NCBI RefSeq assembly: GCF_017309585.1
Contig: NZ_CP071321.1
Location: 1,364,001 to 1,428,000, forward strand
Length of the DNA stretch: 64,000 nucleotides
Source: Nitrogeniibacter aestuarii
GTDB lineage: Bacteria; Pseudomonadota; Gammaproteobacteria; Burkholderiales; Rhodocyclaceae
Direction of reading: 5' to 3'
Both the position numbers and the translations under genes were made by a program. Of the stretch, positions 1 to 8,583 are shown in pieces. The notes beneath the pieces are model-generated. The model saw only the letters and a list, made by a program, of their open reading frames with translations. It ran no database searches and was not told the DNA's origin. The first letter of the stretch is position 1; each line of letters starts with the position of its first letter.

Positions 1-317
1 AGGTGCGTTACGAATGGGGGCCGGTGGTGACCGAACGCTTCGTCCTCACCGAGCGCGGGGAGCAGATCATCGGGTGGGCAAGTTTTCTCGGCGTGCCCCG
101 GCCCATCGTTGCCGCGAGCTGGTCGGAGGGTGTCCTGCAGTTCGAAACGCGCACGCACAGCCAGATGGGCGATGAAGAGCGCAGCCTGCACCATCGCTAT
201 CTCATGCAGCGCGACGATACGGACCGCACATGGCGGATGGACTACGTGATCGAAGGCGGATTTTCGCCTGTGAAGCCGATGCGTCTGTCGCTTCGCTACG
301 CCGGTGCCGAACCCTGA
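1..317 (+). CDS. Unrecognised protein, 3' part only
   Basis: An open frame runs in from the left edge and stops at a TGA at 315-317. At least 104 codons are visible. The first visible possible start is a GTG at position 3, but no upstream sequence is available to judge it, so the gene is treated as truncated at its 5' end. The residues are polar and charged, with no membrane segment, signal peptide or known motif. Short alternating hydrophobic stretches suggest mainly beta structure. It converges on the Crp/Fnr gene with no gap. I do not recognise the family and give no function. Confidence 0.45.
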   Translation, partial: VRYEWGPVVTERFVLTERGEQIIGWASFLGVPRPIVAASWSEGVLQFETRTHSQMGDEERSLHHRYLMQRDDTDRTWRMDYVIEGGFSPVKPMRLSLRYAGAEP

Positions 318-971
318 TCAACCGCCTGCGACGTGTCGCAATCCGGCCGGATCTAGAATCTCGATCTGTTCCCGGGAAAGCTTGACCAGCGACTGGGCGG
401 CAAATCCCTTGAGCAGGCGGCTGATGATCTCGCGCACGCTGCCCAGTTCGTCCGCCAGTTGCTGGTGGGTGGTGTGCAGGATGCGCCCTTTTCCCAGTAG
501 CAGCGTCGCCAGGCGTTGATCGAGTTTGTGGAAAGCCACTTCCTCGATCAGTTGCATGAGCTCGGCAATGCGATCGGAGAACAGGTGAAAAACGAAGCCG
601 CGAAAGGCGGGTTCGCCCAGCAGGGCGTCGAACACCGGCTTGGGCAGCATGACCATCTCGGTTTCCGTTTCGGTGATGCCGCGTGCGTTGTAGTCCTCGT
701 GACCCAGCAGGCATGACGAGGAAATCACGCAGGTTTCGCCCGGAGACACCCGGTACAGCGGCAGCTCGCGACCATTGGGAGACGCCTTGATGACCCGCAC
801 CGAGCCGCGAACCACGAATGGAAAACCCTCGCAGGCCTGGTGATCGTCGAACAGCACGGTCCCCGCCGGGACGGTGACCCACTGGGCGGCGTCAAGCAGC
901 GCTGTCCGCGCGGCCTCGGGCAACTCGGCCAGTACCGGATAGCGCTCGATGAAGGTGTCGGTGGAACTCAT
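318..971 (-). CDS. Crp/Fnr-family transcriptional regulator without FNR cysteine cluster
   Basis: A 217-residue regulator with an N-terminal cyclic-nucleotide-binding-type beta roll (about residues 15-125), a long dimerisation helix (about 126-160) and a C-terminal winged helix. The recognition helix carries E181, S184 and R185 in the ExxSR arrangement that E. coli FNR uses to read TTGAT half sites. The N-terminal four-cysteine iron-sulfur motif of true FNR is absent. Only C47, C81 and C87 are seen, so the signal is unknown; a thiol, haem/NO or other ligand is possible. The start codon overlaps the stop of the upstream hydrolase gene as ATGA, suggesting co-transcription with it and exonuclease III. 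It could be one reader of the FNR-type boxes found elsewhere in the window; this is inference. Confidence 0.85.
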   Translation of the reverse strand: MSSTDTFIERYPVLAELPEAARTALLDAAQWVTVPAGTVLFDDHQACEGFPFVVRGSVRVIKASPNGRELPLYRVSPGETCVISSSCLLGHEDYNARGITETETEMVMLPKPVFDALLGEPAFRGFVFHLFSDRIAELMQLIEEVAFHKLDQRLATLLLGKGRILHTTHQQLADELGSVREIISRLLKGFAAQSLVKLSREQIEILDPAGLRHVAGG

Positions 972-1681
972 GCGGTCTCTTCCAGGCGTTTGAGCCAGTC
1001 GGTCACGACAGTGATCGCCGCCGCTGGCGTCTCTTCATGCCGTGCCGGAAGACACACGTGGCGGTCCAGCGGATGGCGGCGTTTGCGCGTGAAAGCATAG
1101 TCGATTCCCAGCCCGGCGGCAGGGTCTTTGTCACCCACGATCCAGAGCAATGGCAGCTTTGCCTCGAGTCGCCCCATGTTGTCCGGCCACACCAGAGCGC
1201 CCACCGGATCGAAATACGACAAATAGTGAGCCGGTCGCATGCGAATGCGACGGGTCGTGCCCTGAAAGGTATCGGTGAGGGGAATGCGCTCGTGTTCAGT
1301 GGGCTGGGTCTGCGCGATGGCCAGCGCAGCGAGCGTGTGTCCGTCGGCGGCCATGCGCTCGGGGAAATGCCCTGGTGCCAGAAGCACCAGCCCATCGGCG
1401 GCAGCGCCTTGCGCCGCGTGGGCGAGGGCCACCGCTGCGCCGAGGCTATGGCCGCACACGACGATCCGCGCACAACCGTTTTCACGCAGGCTCGCGACAT
1501 CCGCGTCGATGGTGGCCATGGCCTCCTCGAGCGGGCGGTCGTAAAGACGCCGCAGGGCCCACGGATAGGTCGAAACGGTGGTGCGGTGCCCGGCGTCGTT
1601 CAGTGCGTCCGCGAGGGGCGTTACGGCAAAGGGCGGGGCGTCCCATTTGCCGTGCAGCAGGACGACGCCGAGCGTGCTCAC
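968..1681 (-). CDS. Alpha/beta hydrolase
   Basis: A 237-residue cytosolic alpha/beta-hydrolase-fold protein. The nucleophile elbow GHSLG is visible with Ser79. The oxyanion region follows the first strand (VVLLHGKWD), and a late acid (GDKDP) and a C-terminal His (ARHEE) can complete the triad. No signal peptide is present. The start is a GTG at 1681-1679 that overlaps the exonuclease III stop (GTGA), and its own stop overlaps the Crp/Fnr start (ATGA), so the three genes are translationally coupled. Substrate cannot be told from sequence. Esterase or lysophospholipase-like activity would be typical of the fold. Confidence 0.85.
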   Translation of the reverse strand: MSTLGVVLLHGKWDAPPFAVTPLADALNDAGHRTTVSTYPWALRRLYDRPLEEAMATIDADVASLRENGCARIVVCGHSLGAAVALAHAAQGAAADGLVLLAPGHFPERMAADGHTLAALAIAQTQPTEHERIPLTDTFQGTTRRIRMRPAHYLSYFDPVGALVWPDNMGRLEAKLPLLWIVGDKDPAAGLGIDYAFTRKRRHPLDRHVCLPARHEETPAAAITVVTDWLKRLEETA

Positions 1682-2439
1682 AGGTCGAGGTCGAGCACCA
1701 CCGGGGCGTGGTCGGACGGCCGTTCGAGCTTGCGTGGGGCCTTGTCCACGTGGCAGAGCGTCGTCTTGCTCACCAGCGGTTCGCTGATGAGCAGGTGGTC
1801 AATGCGCAGGCCGAAGTTGCGACGGAATGCCCCCATGCGGTAGTCCCACCAGGAAAAGCTGCGCTCTTCCTGTTCAAACAGGCGGAAGGCGTCGGTCAGT
1901 CCGAGTCCGGCCAGCGCGCGGAACGCGGCGCGCTCGGGCTCGGAGACGTGGATTTCGTCCTTCCAGTCGGGGTGAGCATCGCGGTCTTCGGGTGCGATGT
2001 TGAAGTCGCCCGTGAGCACCAGCTTGGGATGGCGTGTCATTTCTGCCTTGACCCAGGCGGTGAGCGCCTCAAGCCAGCGCATCTTGTACTCGAACTTCTC
2101 CGAGCCGACGGCCTGGCCGTTGGGAAAGTAGCCGCAGATAACACGTACGTCACCGACCGTGGCGGCGATGATGCGTTTCTGTGCGTCTTCGAAATCGGGA
2201 ATGTCCTTGATCGTATCGCTGACCGGTTCGGGGGAGAGGATGGCCACGCCATTGTAGGTTTTCTGGCCGTTGAACACGGCGTGATAGCCCGCTTCCTGAA
2301 TCGCCTCGAGCGGGAAGGCCTTGTCTTCCATCTTGAGCTCCTGAAGGCACAGGGCATCGGGTTTTTCCGACGCCAGCCAGTCGAGGACGTGGGGCAGGCG
2401 GACTTTCAGGGAATTGACGTTCCAGGTGGCGATTCGCAT
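1678..2439 (-). CDS. xth: Exodeoxyribonuclease III
   Basis: DNA repair nuclease of the AP-endonuclease/exonuclease III family: 3'-5' exonuclease and abasic-site incision in base excision repair. The 253-residue protein opens with MRIATWNVNSLKVRLPH, the first metal-binding block, followed by the LQELK glutamate motif, the GDFNIAPEDRD block and the C-terminal RIDHLL and SDHAPV blocks that carry the catalytic Asp and His. The frame is open 30 codons further upstream, but homology begins at the Met encoded at 2437-2439, which is therefore chosen. First gene of a three-gene overlapping set with the hydrolase and the Crp/Fnr regulator. Confidence 0.93.
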   Translation of the reverse strand: MRIATWNVNSLKVRLPHVLDWLASEKPDALCLQELKMEDKAFPLEAIQEAGYHAVFNGQKTYNGVAILSPEPVSDTIKDIPDFEDAQKRIIAATVGDVRVICGYFPNGQAVGSEKFEYKMRWLEALTAWVKAEMTRHPKLVLTGDFNIAPEDRDAHPDWKDEIHVSEPERAAFRALAGLGLTDAFRLFEQEERSFSWWDYRMGAFRRNFGLRIDHLLISEPLVSKTTLCHVDKAPRKLERPSDHAPVVLDLDL

Positions 2440-2624
2440 GGGTCGGGTGACTTTGAAAGGCTGAAACCCCGATTCTGCCAGTCCTTGCCGCAATGGGCAC
2501 GGGAGGCGGCCATGAACGTCGTTCCACACCGGCCGGTTCCGGCTGTGGCTGTCACGAAAACTTCATTCAAGTTGCGGTGCAGCAGTCCGTATTGGGCGTG
2601 TCTGCTGTTGCCCGGAACGAAATC

Positions 2625-4445
2625 ATGCGTGCGCCCTCATTCGGATTACCCAGTATTCTGCGACTTGAACAGATCCTGTCCCGGCGCAAGCTGCGCTTTG
2701 TTTTCCAGGCGATTGCCGATTGTGGCGACGGCCGCGTGTTCGGGTACGAGGCCTTGATGCGAGGCCCCGACGGAACCGATCTGGCTTCGCCGGAACGCCT
2801 GCTGGAAGTGGCCCGCTACGCCGGCATGAGCATGACGCTCGAATCCGTGGCTTGCGAGGAAGCCGTGCGCCAGTTTGCCGCGCTGGGGCTCGGTGGAAAC
2901 GTGTTCATCAACCTGAGCGCACCCACGCTGGGCGCATTTGCTGATGCCCAGGGCGGTTCGCTGGTGAAGACGGCACTGCGCCACGGCATCGCCCCCGAGC
3001 GTATCTTCCTTGAACTGACCGAGCATGAGCGCGTCCCCGACGTGGCACTGTTTGCCGCACAGATGGAGGTGCTTCGAGGGCAGGGCTTGAAGCTGGCCAT
3101 TGATGACTTCGGGGACGGCCGCTCAAGCCTCAGGCTCTGGTCTGAGCTTCGGCCGGAAGTGGTCAAGATGGACGCCTATTTCGCCAAGGGTCTGAACAAG
3201 TCCCATCGCAAGCTGGCCATCCTGAGGCATACGCAGGAACTGGCCGACTTGCTCGACACCCCGCTTGTGGTCGAAGGGATCGAAACGCCCGAGGAGCTTC
3301 GGCTGATTCGCGACCTGGGCTGCCGGTTTGCACAAGGCTATTTGCTGGGCCGCCCTTCGGAGGCGCCTGATGATCGCATCAGTATTGCGGCACTCGACGC
3401 GCTGGCCGCGCCGTCGCTCGAACTGCAGCCCCAACGGCCGCAGCGTGCCAGCCTGATCGAAACGGTCGAGTCGTTATGCGTGACCACGCCAGCGGTTCGC
3501 GCGGGCGATACCTGCGAGCATGTGCTGCAACTGTTCGGCCGGCTCGATGAGGCCCATGCGGTGGCCGTGCTCGAAGGGGAGCGACCGATCGGCTTGATCA
3601 ACCGGCAGCGTTTCATTGACCGGATGTCTAAGCCTTTTCACGTCGATCTGTTCGGACGCCGTCCGTGTGCGCTGTTCATGGACTCGAATCCGTTGCGGGT
3701 GGATCGGTACTCAAGCATCGAATCGCTGACCACGGTGATGCTGGGCGAAAACCAGCGCTACCTGACCGACGGATTCATCGTCACTGATCGGGGCGGCTAC
3801 TTCGGCCTGGGCACCGGCGAGCGGCTGGTGCGTGCCGTGACCGAGCGACGTATCGAGGCGGCTCGCCTGGCCAATCCGCTGACCTGTCTGCCCGGGAATG
3901 TGCCCATTACCGACCACATCCGGCGCCTGCTCGATGCACGGGCACCGTTTAACGCCGCCTACTTCGATCTGAACAACTTCAAACCCTATAACGACCTCTA
4001 CGGTTACTGGCGCGGGGACGAGATGATCAAGCTCGCCTCGGCTGTGCTGGTGCGGCACTGCGACAGTCGCTGCGATTTTCTCGGGCACGTGGGCGGGGAC
4101 GACTTCGTGGTGTTGTTCCAGAGCCGGGACTGGGAGATGCGCTGCCGGCGGATTCTGGACGAATTCGATCGTCGCGCCCGAGATCTGTTCGATCTCGCCG
4201 AACTGGAGCGCAACGGCTTCATGTCGGAAGACCGGCGCGGTTTCGCGGCCTTCTTCCCGCTGACGTCGATCAGCGTCGGCGTGGTGAGCGTCCCGGCGGG
4301 GTGTGATGCGACGCCAGAGGCGGTGGCCTCGTGTGCCGCCGAAGCCAAAAAGGCGGCGAAGCGGTCCGGAGACCACTTCGCCGCCACGTCGCAGCCCGAG
4401 ACGGGGCGATCAGGCCGTCGTTTCGAGCATGCCGCTGTGGCGTAA
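2625..4445 (+). CDS. Cyclic-di-GMP protein with EAL, CBS-like and GGDEF domains
   Basis: A 606-residue soluble protein with the domains in the order EAL (about 14-245), CBS-like pair (about 285-400) and GGDEF (about 415-590). The EAL motif is intact at 42-44, and later phosphodiesterase signatures are visible (ELTEH near 130, DDFGDG near 160, VVEGIE near 215). The GGDEF signature reads GGDDF at 490-494, a variant compatible with diguanylate cyclase activity. EAL-first order with a central CBS module is typical of the YkuI_C/CBS-linked GGDEF-EAL group. The start is the ATG at 2625, because the preceding 44 codons of open frame lie in non-conserved sequence. Its last 36 bases overlap the 3' end of the convergent oligopeptidase gene. 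Confidence 0.85.
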   Translation: MRAPSFGLPSILRLEQILSRRKLRFVFQAIADCGDGRVFGYEALMRGPDGTDLASPERLLEVARYAGMSMTLESVACEEAVRQFAALGLGGNVFINLSAPTLGAFADAQGGSLVKTALRHGIAPERIFLELTEHERVPDVALFAAQMEVLRGQGLKLAIDDFGDGRSSLRLWSELRPEVVKMDAYFAKGLNKSHRKLAILRHTQELADLLDTPLVVEGIETPEELRLIRDLGCRFAQGYLLGRPSEAPDDRISIAALDALAAPSLELQPQRPQRASLIETVESLCVTTPAVRAGDTCEHVLQLFGRLDEAHAVAVLEGERPIGLINRQRFIDRMSKPFHVDLFGRRPCALFMDSNPLRVDRYSSIESLTTVMLGENQRYLTDGFIVTDRGGYFGLGTGERLVRAVTERRIEAARLANPLTCLPGNVPITDHIRRLLDARAPFNAAYFDLNNFKPYNDLYGYWRGDEMIKLASAVLVRHCDSRCDFLGHVGGDDFVVLFQSRDWEMRCRRILDEFDRRARDLFDLAELERNGFMSEDRRGFAAFFPLTSISVGVVSVPAGCDATPEAVASCAAEAKKAAKRSGDHFAATSQPETGRSGRRFEHAAVA

Positions 4446-6482
4446 CAGCGCCTCGACCTGAGGCTCGCGACCACGGAAGGCGCGGAAAGACTCGATGGCC
4501 GGGCGGCTGCCGCCCACGGCCAGCACTTCGCGCCAGAAGCGTTCGCCGGTTGCCCGGTCGAGCAGTGAATGCTTGCCCTGACCGGCTTCTTCAAACGCCG
4601 CAAAGGCGTCTGCCGAGAGCACTTCAGCCCATTTGTAGCTGTAGTAGCCTGCTGAATAGCCGCCGGCGAAGATGTGCGAGAAGCTGTGGGGGAAGCGGTG
4701 CCAGGCGGGCGGAATGAGCACGGCAACCTGCTTGCGCACATCGTCGAGCAGCTTCAGGACCGTTTCGGCCGCCACCGGCGCGTCGGCCTCGATCTCATGA
4801 TGCAAGCGCAGATCGAACAGGCTGAATTCGAGCTGGCGAACCATCTGCATCCCGCTCTGGAAGTGGCGTGCCGCCACCATCTTGTCGAACAGTGCTTGCG
4901 GCAGGGGCTCGCCGGTATTCACGTGGCTGCTCATGCCCGAGACCACGTCCCACTCCCAGCAGAAGTTCTCCATGAACTGGCTGGGGAGCTCGACGGCATC
5001 CCATTCCACGCCATGAATTCCAGAGACCGCCACCTCGTCGACCTCGGTCAACAGGTGGTGCAGGGCGTGGCCGAACTCGTGGAAGAGGGTGGTTACGTCA
5101 TCGTGGGTCAGGGTGGCGGGCTTGTCGCCGACCGGCGGCGAGAAGTTGCACACCACGTAGGCCACCGGTGTCAGCAGGCGACCCCGGCTCATCTGACGGC
5201 TGCGGGCCGAATCCATCCAGGCGCCACCGCGCTTGGTCTCACGGGCGTGCAGATCAAGATAGAGCTGGCCGATCATTTGACCGTCGCGTTCGATGCGCAG
5301 CACCGTGACCGACGGATCCCAGGTCGGCGCGCTGTCCCGCTTGAGCGACACGCCGTACAGCGATTCGATGACGCCGAACAGGCCGTCCAGCACCTTCGGC
5401 TCGGGGAAGTACTGACGCACTTCGTTCTCTGAGAAGGCGTAGCGGGCCTCGCGCAGCTTCTCGCTGGCATAGGCCACATCCCACGGGTTCATCTCGCGCA
5501 TGCCCAGTTGCTCGTCGGCGAACGCCTTGAGCTCGGCCAGATCGCGTTCTGCAAACGGCTTGGCCTTGTGTGCCAGGTCATTCAGGAACGCCAGTACCTG
5601 TGCCGGACTGTCCGCCATCTTCGGCACCACCGAGAGTTCGGCATAGCTCTCGAACCCGAGCATGCGCGCTTCCTCGGCACGCAGGGCGAGGATCTTGCCC
5701 ATCAGCGGGCCGTTGTCCCATTTGCCATCGCCGTGCTCGGAAGCGCGAGTGGCGTAGGCGCGATACATCGTCTCGCGCAGGCGCGCGCTGTCGGCGTACT
5801 GCATCACCGGCAGATAGCTGGGCATGTGGAGGGTGAACTTCCAGCCGTCCTTGCCTTCCTTCTCCGCCGCGGCGCGGGCTGCATGGATCACGTCTTCAGG
5901 CAGACCGGCCAGTTCGGCCTCGTCGGTCACGTATTCGGCAAAGGCGTTGGTCGAGTCGAGAAGATTCTCGGAGAATCCGGCAGCGAGGCTGGAGAGGGCT
6001 TCCTGGATCTCCTTGAAGCGTGGTTTCTGCTCATCGGGCAGCTCGGCGCCCGAGAGGCGGAAGTCGCGCAATTCATGATCGATGATGCGCTGGCGAACGC
6101 CGTTGAGCCTGGCGTACTCCGTGCTCTTGGCCAGCGCGTGGAATTTCTCGTAGACCCCCTGATTCTGCCCCAGCTCGGCGAAGAAACGACTGATCTCGGG
6201 CAGCAGCTTGTTGTAGGCAGCGCGCCACTCCGGAGTGTCCATCACGCTGTGCATGTGACCGACCACGCCCCAGGCTCGCCCCAGGTGCTCGGTGGCCTCC
6301 GTCATGGGGATGACGAAATCGTCCCAGGTGGCCGGTGTCCCGGCCTGTGCCAGCGCGTCGATGGTGCGCTGGGCATCTTCGAGCAGGTATTGAATGGCAG
6401 GTTCGACGTGGTCGGGCGCGATCTTGTCGAAATGGGTCAGGCCGGTGAAGTCGAGCAGGGGATTGCTGGTTGGGCTTGTCAT
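4410..6482 (-). CDS. prlC: Oligopeptidase A (M3 metallopeptidase)
   Basis: Cytosolic zinc oligopeptidase of family M3 (thimet oligopeptidase group), which degrades short peptides including cleaved signal peptides. The 690-residue length is normal for the family. The zinc site HEFGH is at 468-472, followed by the distal metal glutamate in the SGIHGVEWDAVELPSQ region. The N-terminal helical domain begins with the usual NPLLDFTGLTHFDKI. The gene stands alone. Its 3' end overlaps the convergent EAL-GGDEF gene by 36 bases, so both stops lie inside each other's coding region. Confidence 0.95.
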   Translation of the reverse strand: MTSPTSNPLLDFTGLTHFDKIAPDHVEPAIQYLLEDAQRTIDALAQAGTPATWDDFVIPMTEATEHLGRAWGVVGHMHSVMDTPEWRAAYNKLLPEISRFFAELGQNQGVYEKFHALAKSTEYARLNGVRQRIIDHELRDFRLSGAELPDEQKPRFKEIQEALSSLAAGFSENLLDSTNAFAEYVTDEAELAGLPEDVIHAARAAAEKEGKDGWKFTLHMPSYLPVMQYADSARLRETMYRAYATRASEHGDGKWDNGPLMGKILALRAEEARMLGFESYAELSVVPKMADSPAQVLAFLNDLAHKAKPFAERDLAELKAFADEQLGMREMNPWDVAYASEKLREARYAFSENEVRQYFPEPKVLDGLFGVIESLYGVSLKRDSAPTWDPSVTVLRIERDGQMIGQLYLDLHARETKRGGAWMDSARSRQMSRGRLLTPVAYVVCNFSPPVGDKPATLTHDDVTTLFHEFGHALHHLLTEVDEVAVSGIHGVEWDAVELPSQFMENFCWEWDVVSGMSSHVNTGEPLPQALFDKMVAARHFQSGMQMVRQLEFSLFDLRLHHEIEADAPVAAETVLKLLDDVRKQVAVLIPPAWHRFPHSFSHIFAGGYSAGYYSYKWAEVLSADAFAAFEEAGQGKHSLLDRATGERFWREVLAVGGSRPAIESFRAFRGREPQVEALLRHSGMLETTA

Positions 6483-6581
6483 GCGTGAGATCCGGTGGTG
6501 ATGCTGCGCAGTTTCTGGAGAGTCTGATACGCGCGAACGGCCCTCGCCACCCGCGCACTTTGCTTAGATCGGGGGCGTCGG

Positions 6582-6618
6582 AAAAAATTCAAGCCCCGGA
6601 CCGAAGAGCCCGGAGCCT
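6582..6618 (-). terminator. Probable intrinsic terminator of the DUF2189 gene
   Basis: Read on the minus strand, an imperfect 9-bp stem (with two G-U pairs) and a 10-nt loop is followed, after GAA, by six T. It lies 44 bases past the stop of the DUF2189 gene and before the oligopeptidase gene on the same strand. Confidence 0.55.
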
Positions 6619-6661
6619 GGTGGACGGGAAAAACGGCGTCGAGCAGACCTGCGCGCCTGGC

Positions 6662-7435
6662 TCAGCCGACAATATCGCGATACGCGTGCCAGGTGGCATG
6701 ACCCAGCAGCGGTAACACGATGACCATGCCGACCATCAAGGTGGCGAAACCCACGGCAATGAGGGCCACGATCAGGGCCGCCCACACCAGCATGGGCAGC
6801 GGATTGGTGGCAACGGCACGGGCACTGGTCGCCATGGCGGTGAACATGTCGGTATCGCGCGCCATCATCATGGGGATGGCCACCACGGTGGCACTGAAGA
6901 CAATGGCAGCGAGTGTGCCGCCAATCACGATGTAAGCGGCGAGCAGTACGTTGTAGTCGCCTGAAAACAGGATGGATTGGGCGAAATTGGTCAGATCCGG
7001 CACGTTGTCCATGTAAAACAGGGCGAATACCACCGCCGAGACGCGCTCCCACAGGACAAGCATGAGGGCAAGCAGGATGCCGAAGTGAAACAGCAGGTCA
7101 CTGTGGGCCCGCAGCCCGGAAATGGACGCCTTGAGCGAGGTGCTCTGGCCCTGCTCGTGCCGGCGCGACACCTCATAGAGGCCCGCGGCCGCCAGCGGAC
7201 CAATGAGCAGAAAGCCGGAAATGGCGGTCGAGAGCAGGTAGGGGCGCGGTGCGGCAAAGGCCAGCAACGCGTAGCCGAGGATGGCAAAGAACACGCCATA
7301 GACAATGCTGGTGCCCAGGTTGTCGCGCATGTCTGACCAGCCTCGCGCCAGCCAGTCGAACGGTCGCTGGGGCGTGACCTCTCGCAGATGGGGAATCGAA
7401 AAATGCTGCGACAGGAAATCCGCGTGTTCTTCCAT
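6662..7435 (-). CDS. DUF2189 family inner-membrane protein
   Basis: A 257-residue polytopic membrane protein with about six hydrophobic segments (around residues 45-65, 70-90, 120-140, 165-190, 195-205 and 215-245). The N-terminal PFDWLARGWSDMRDN region and the MMARDTDMFTAMATSARAV loop match the DUF2189 family, which is widespread in Proteobacteria and has no established function. The start ATG at 7435 is followed directly by a cytosolic acidic N-terminus. It lies downstream of purC on the same strand, separated by about 100 bases that hold a perfect inverted repeat, so it is probably transcribed separately. Confidence 0.85.
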   Translation of the reverse strand: MEEHADFLSQHFSIPHLREVTPQRPFDWLARGWSDMRDNLGTSIVYGVFFAILGYALLAFAAPRPYLLSTAISGFLLIGPLAAAGLYEVSRRHEQGQSTSLKASISGLRAHSDLLFHFGILLALMLVLWERVSAVVFALFYMDNVPDLTNFAQSILFSGDYNVLLAAYIVIGGTLAAIVFSATVVAIPMMMARDTDMFTAMATSARAVATNPLPMLVWAALIVALIAVGFATLMVGMVIVLPLLGHATWHAYRDIVG

Positions 7436-7502
7436 GCAAACGCTCCTCGTTCAGACATTCGTCAGAACACTCTAGATCGCTGCAACGCGGAAGGAAAGTT
7501 GC

Positions 7503-7530
7503 GCTGCATCATGGGTTTGCATGATGCAGC
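7503..7530. repeat. Perfect 11-bp inverted repeat between purC and DUF2189 gene
   Basis: GCTGCATCATG at 7503-7513 and its exact complement at 7520-7530 are separated by six bases. It lies 7 bases past the purC stop. On the minus strand it could act as a weak terminator, but no clear T-run follows. It could instead be an operator or an RNA-stabilising hairpin. Confidence 0.6.
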
Positions 7531-7536
7531 AGACAA

Positions 7537-8472
7537 TCAGGGCAGCGTCTTGCCGGTCAGGCGCTCATAGGCCTCGACGTACTTCGCACTGGTGCGCTCG
7601 ATGACCTCGGCCGGCAGACGGGGGCCCGGAGCACGCTTGTCCCAGTCGAGTGTCTCGAGATGGTCGCGCACATACTGCTTGTCGAAAGACGGCGGGCTGA
7701 TGCCCTCCTGGTACTGATCCGCAGGCCAGAAGCGGGATGAATCGGGCGTGAGCGCTTCGTCGATCAGGTGCAGCGTGCCGGTTGCATCGATGCCGAATTC
7801 GAACTTCGTGTCGGCGATGATGATGCCGCGGGTGGCGGCGTAGTCGGCCGCTTCCGTGTACAGCTGGATCGCGGCGCGGCGCGCCTCATCCGCCAGTTGG
7901 GCGCCTTGCTTGCCGGTGCCCGTCAGTTGGTCGGCGAGTACGGTCTGGGTGCGCTCCTGAGCCTGGGCGAACGAGATGTTCTCGTCGTGGTCGCCCACGT
8001 CGGCCTTGGAGGCGGGCGTGAAGATCGGCTCGGGCAGCTTGGCAGCCTGTTTAAGGCCGGCGGGCAGCTCGATGCCGCAGATGGCGCCGGTGGCCTGATA
8101 GTCTTTCCAGCCCGAACCGATCACGTAACCGCGAACGACCGCCTCGATGGGCAGTGGTGCCAGGCGTTTGACGACCAGAGCACGCCCGGTGACCTGATCG
8201 CGCTCATCGGCGGCGACCACGTCTTCGGGGGCAATGCCGGTGAGCTGATTGGGGACCACGTGGCCGAGTTTCTCGAACCAGAAATTGGCCATCGCAGTCA
8301 GCACCTGACCCTTGCGCGGGATCGGGTCCGGCAGGATCACGTCAAAAGCAGACAGGCGGTCGGAGGTGACGATGAGCAGTTTCTCGTCATCGATGGCGTA
8401 GATGTCACGTACCTTGCCGCGGGCGAGCAGGGGCAGGGAGCGGATGGTCGATTCGAACAGCGGGGTCGTCAT
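7537..8472 (-). CDS. purC: Phosphoribosylaminoimidazole-succinocarboxamide synthase (SAICAR synthetase)
   Basis: ATP-dependent ligase of de novo purine synthesis, joining CAIR and aspartate to give SAICAR. The 311-residue protein is the long form seen in betaproteobacteria and fungi, rather than the roughly 237-residue E. coli form. It shows the N-terminal GKVRDIYAIDDEKLLIVTSD ATP-binding region, the RGYVIGSGWKDY motif, the IADTKFEFG motif and the LTPDSSRFWP segment. On the minus strand a TATAAT -10 box lies at 8507-8512, about 35 bases before the start. Single gene, not clustered with other pur genes. Confidence 0.96.
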   Translation of the reverse strand: MTTPLFESTIRSLPLLARGKVRDIYAIDDEKLLIVTSDRLSAFDVILPDPIPRKGQVLTAMANFWFEKLGHVVPNQLTGIAPEDVVAADERDQVTGRALVVKRLAPLPIEAVVRGYVIGSGWKDYQATGAICGIELPAGLKQAAKLPEPIFTPASKADVGDHDENISFAQAQERTQTVLADQLTGTGKQGAQLADEARRAAIQLYTEAADYAATRGIIIADTKFEFGIDATGTLHLIDEALTPDSSRFWPADQYQEGISPPSFDKQYVRDHLETLDWDKRAPGPRLPAEVIERTSAKYVEAYERLTGKTLP

Positions 8473-8506
8473 GGCAGAACAATCGCCTGAGTGGGATCAA
8501 AGCGCG

Positions 8507-8512
8507 ATTATA
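8507..8512 (-). promoter_or_regulatory. -10 box of purC promoter
   Basis: The minus strand reads TATAAT here, an exact match to the sigma-70 -10 consensus, about 35 bases before the purC ATG. A well-spaced -35 box was not obvious. No purine-repressor operator was recognised. Confidence 0.45.
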
Positions 8513-8583
8513 ACGGTGCGCCCGTGAGCTTCGCTCAATAATCAGGCAGCTACCCTGGTGTCGGACTCCTGTGTCACGACCGC

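Noticed and set aside
318..971. Calling the Crp/Fnr gene a true oxygen-sensing fnr
   Set aside because: The N-terminal cysteine cluster for the [4Fe-4S] centre is missing.
1375..2757. 460-codon plus-strand open frame across the hydrolase and xth
   Set aside because: Runs antisense through two recognised genes and has no start signal or motif.
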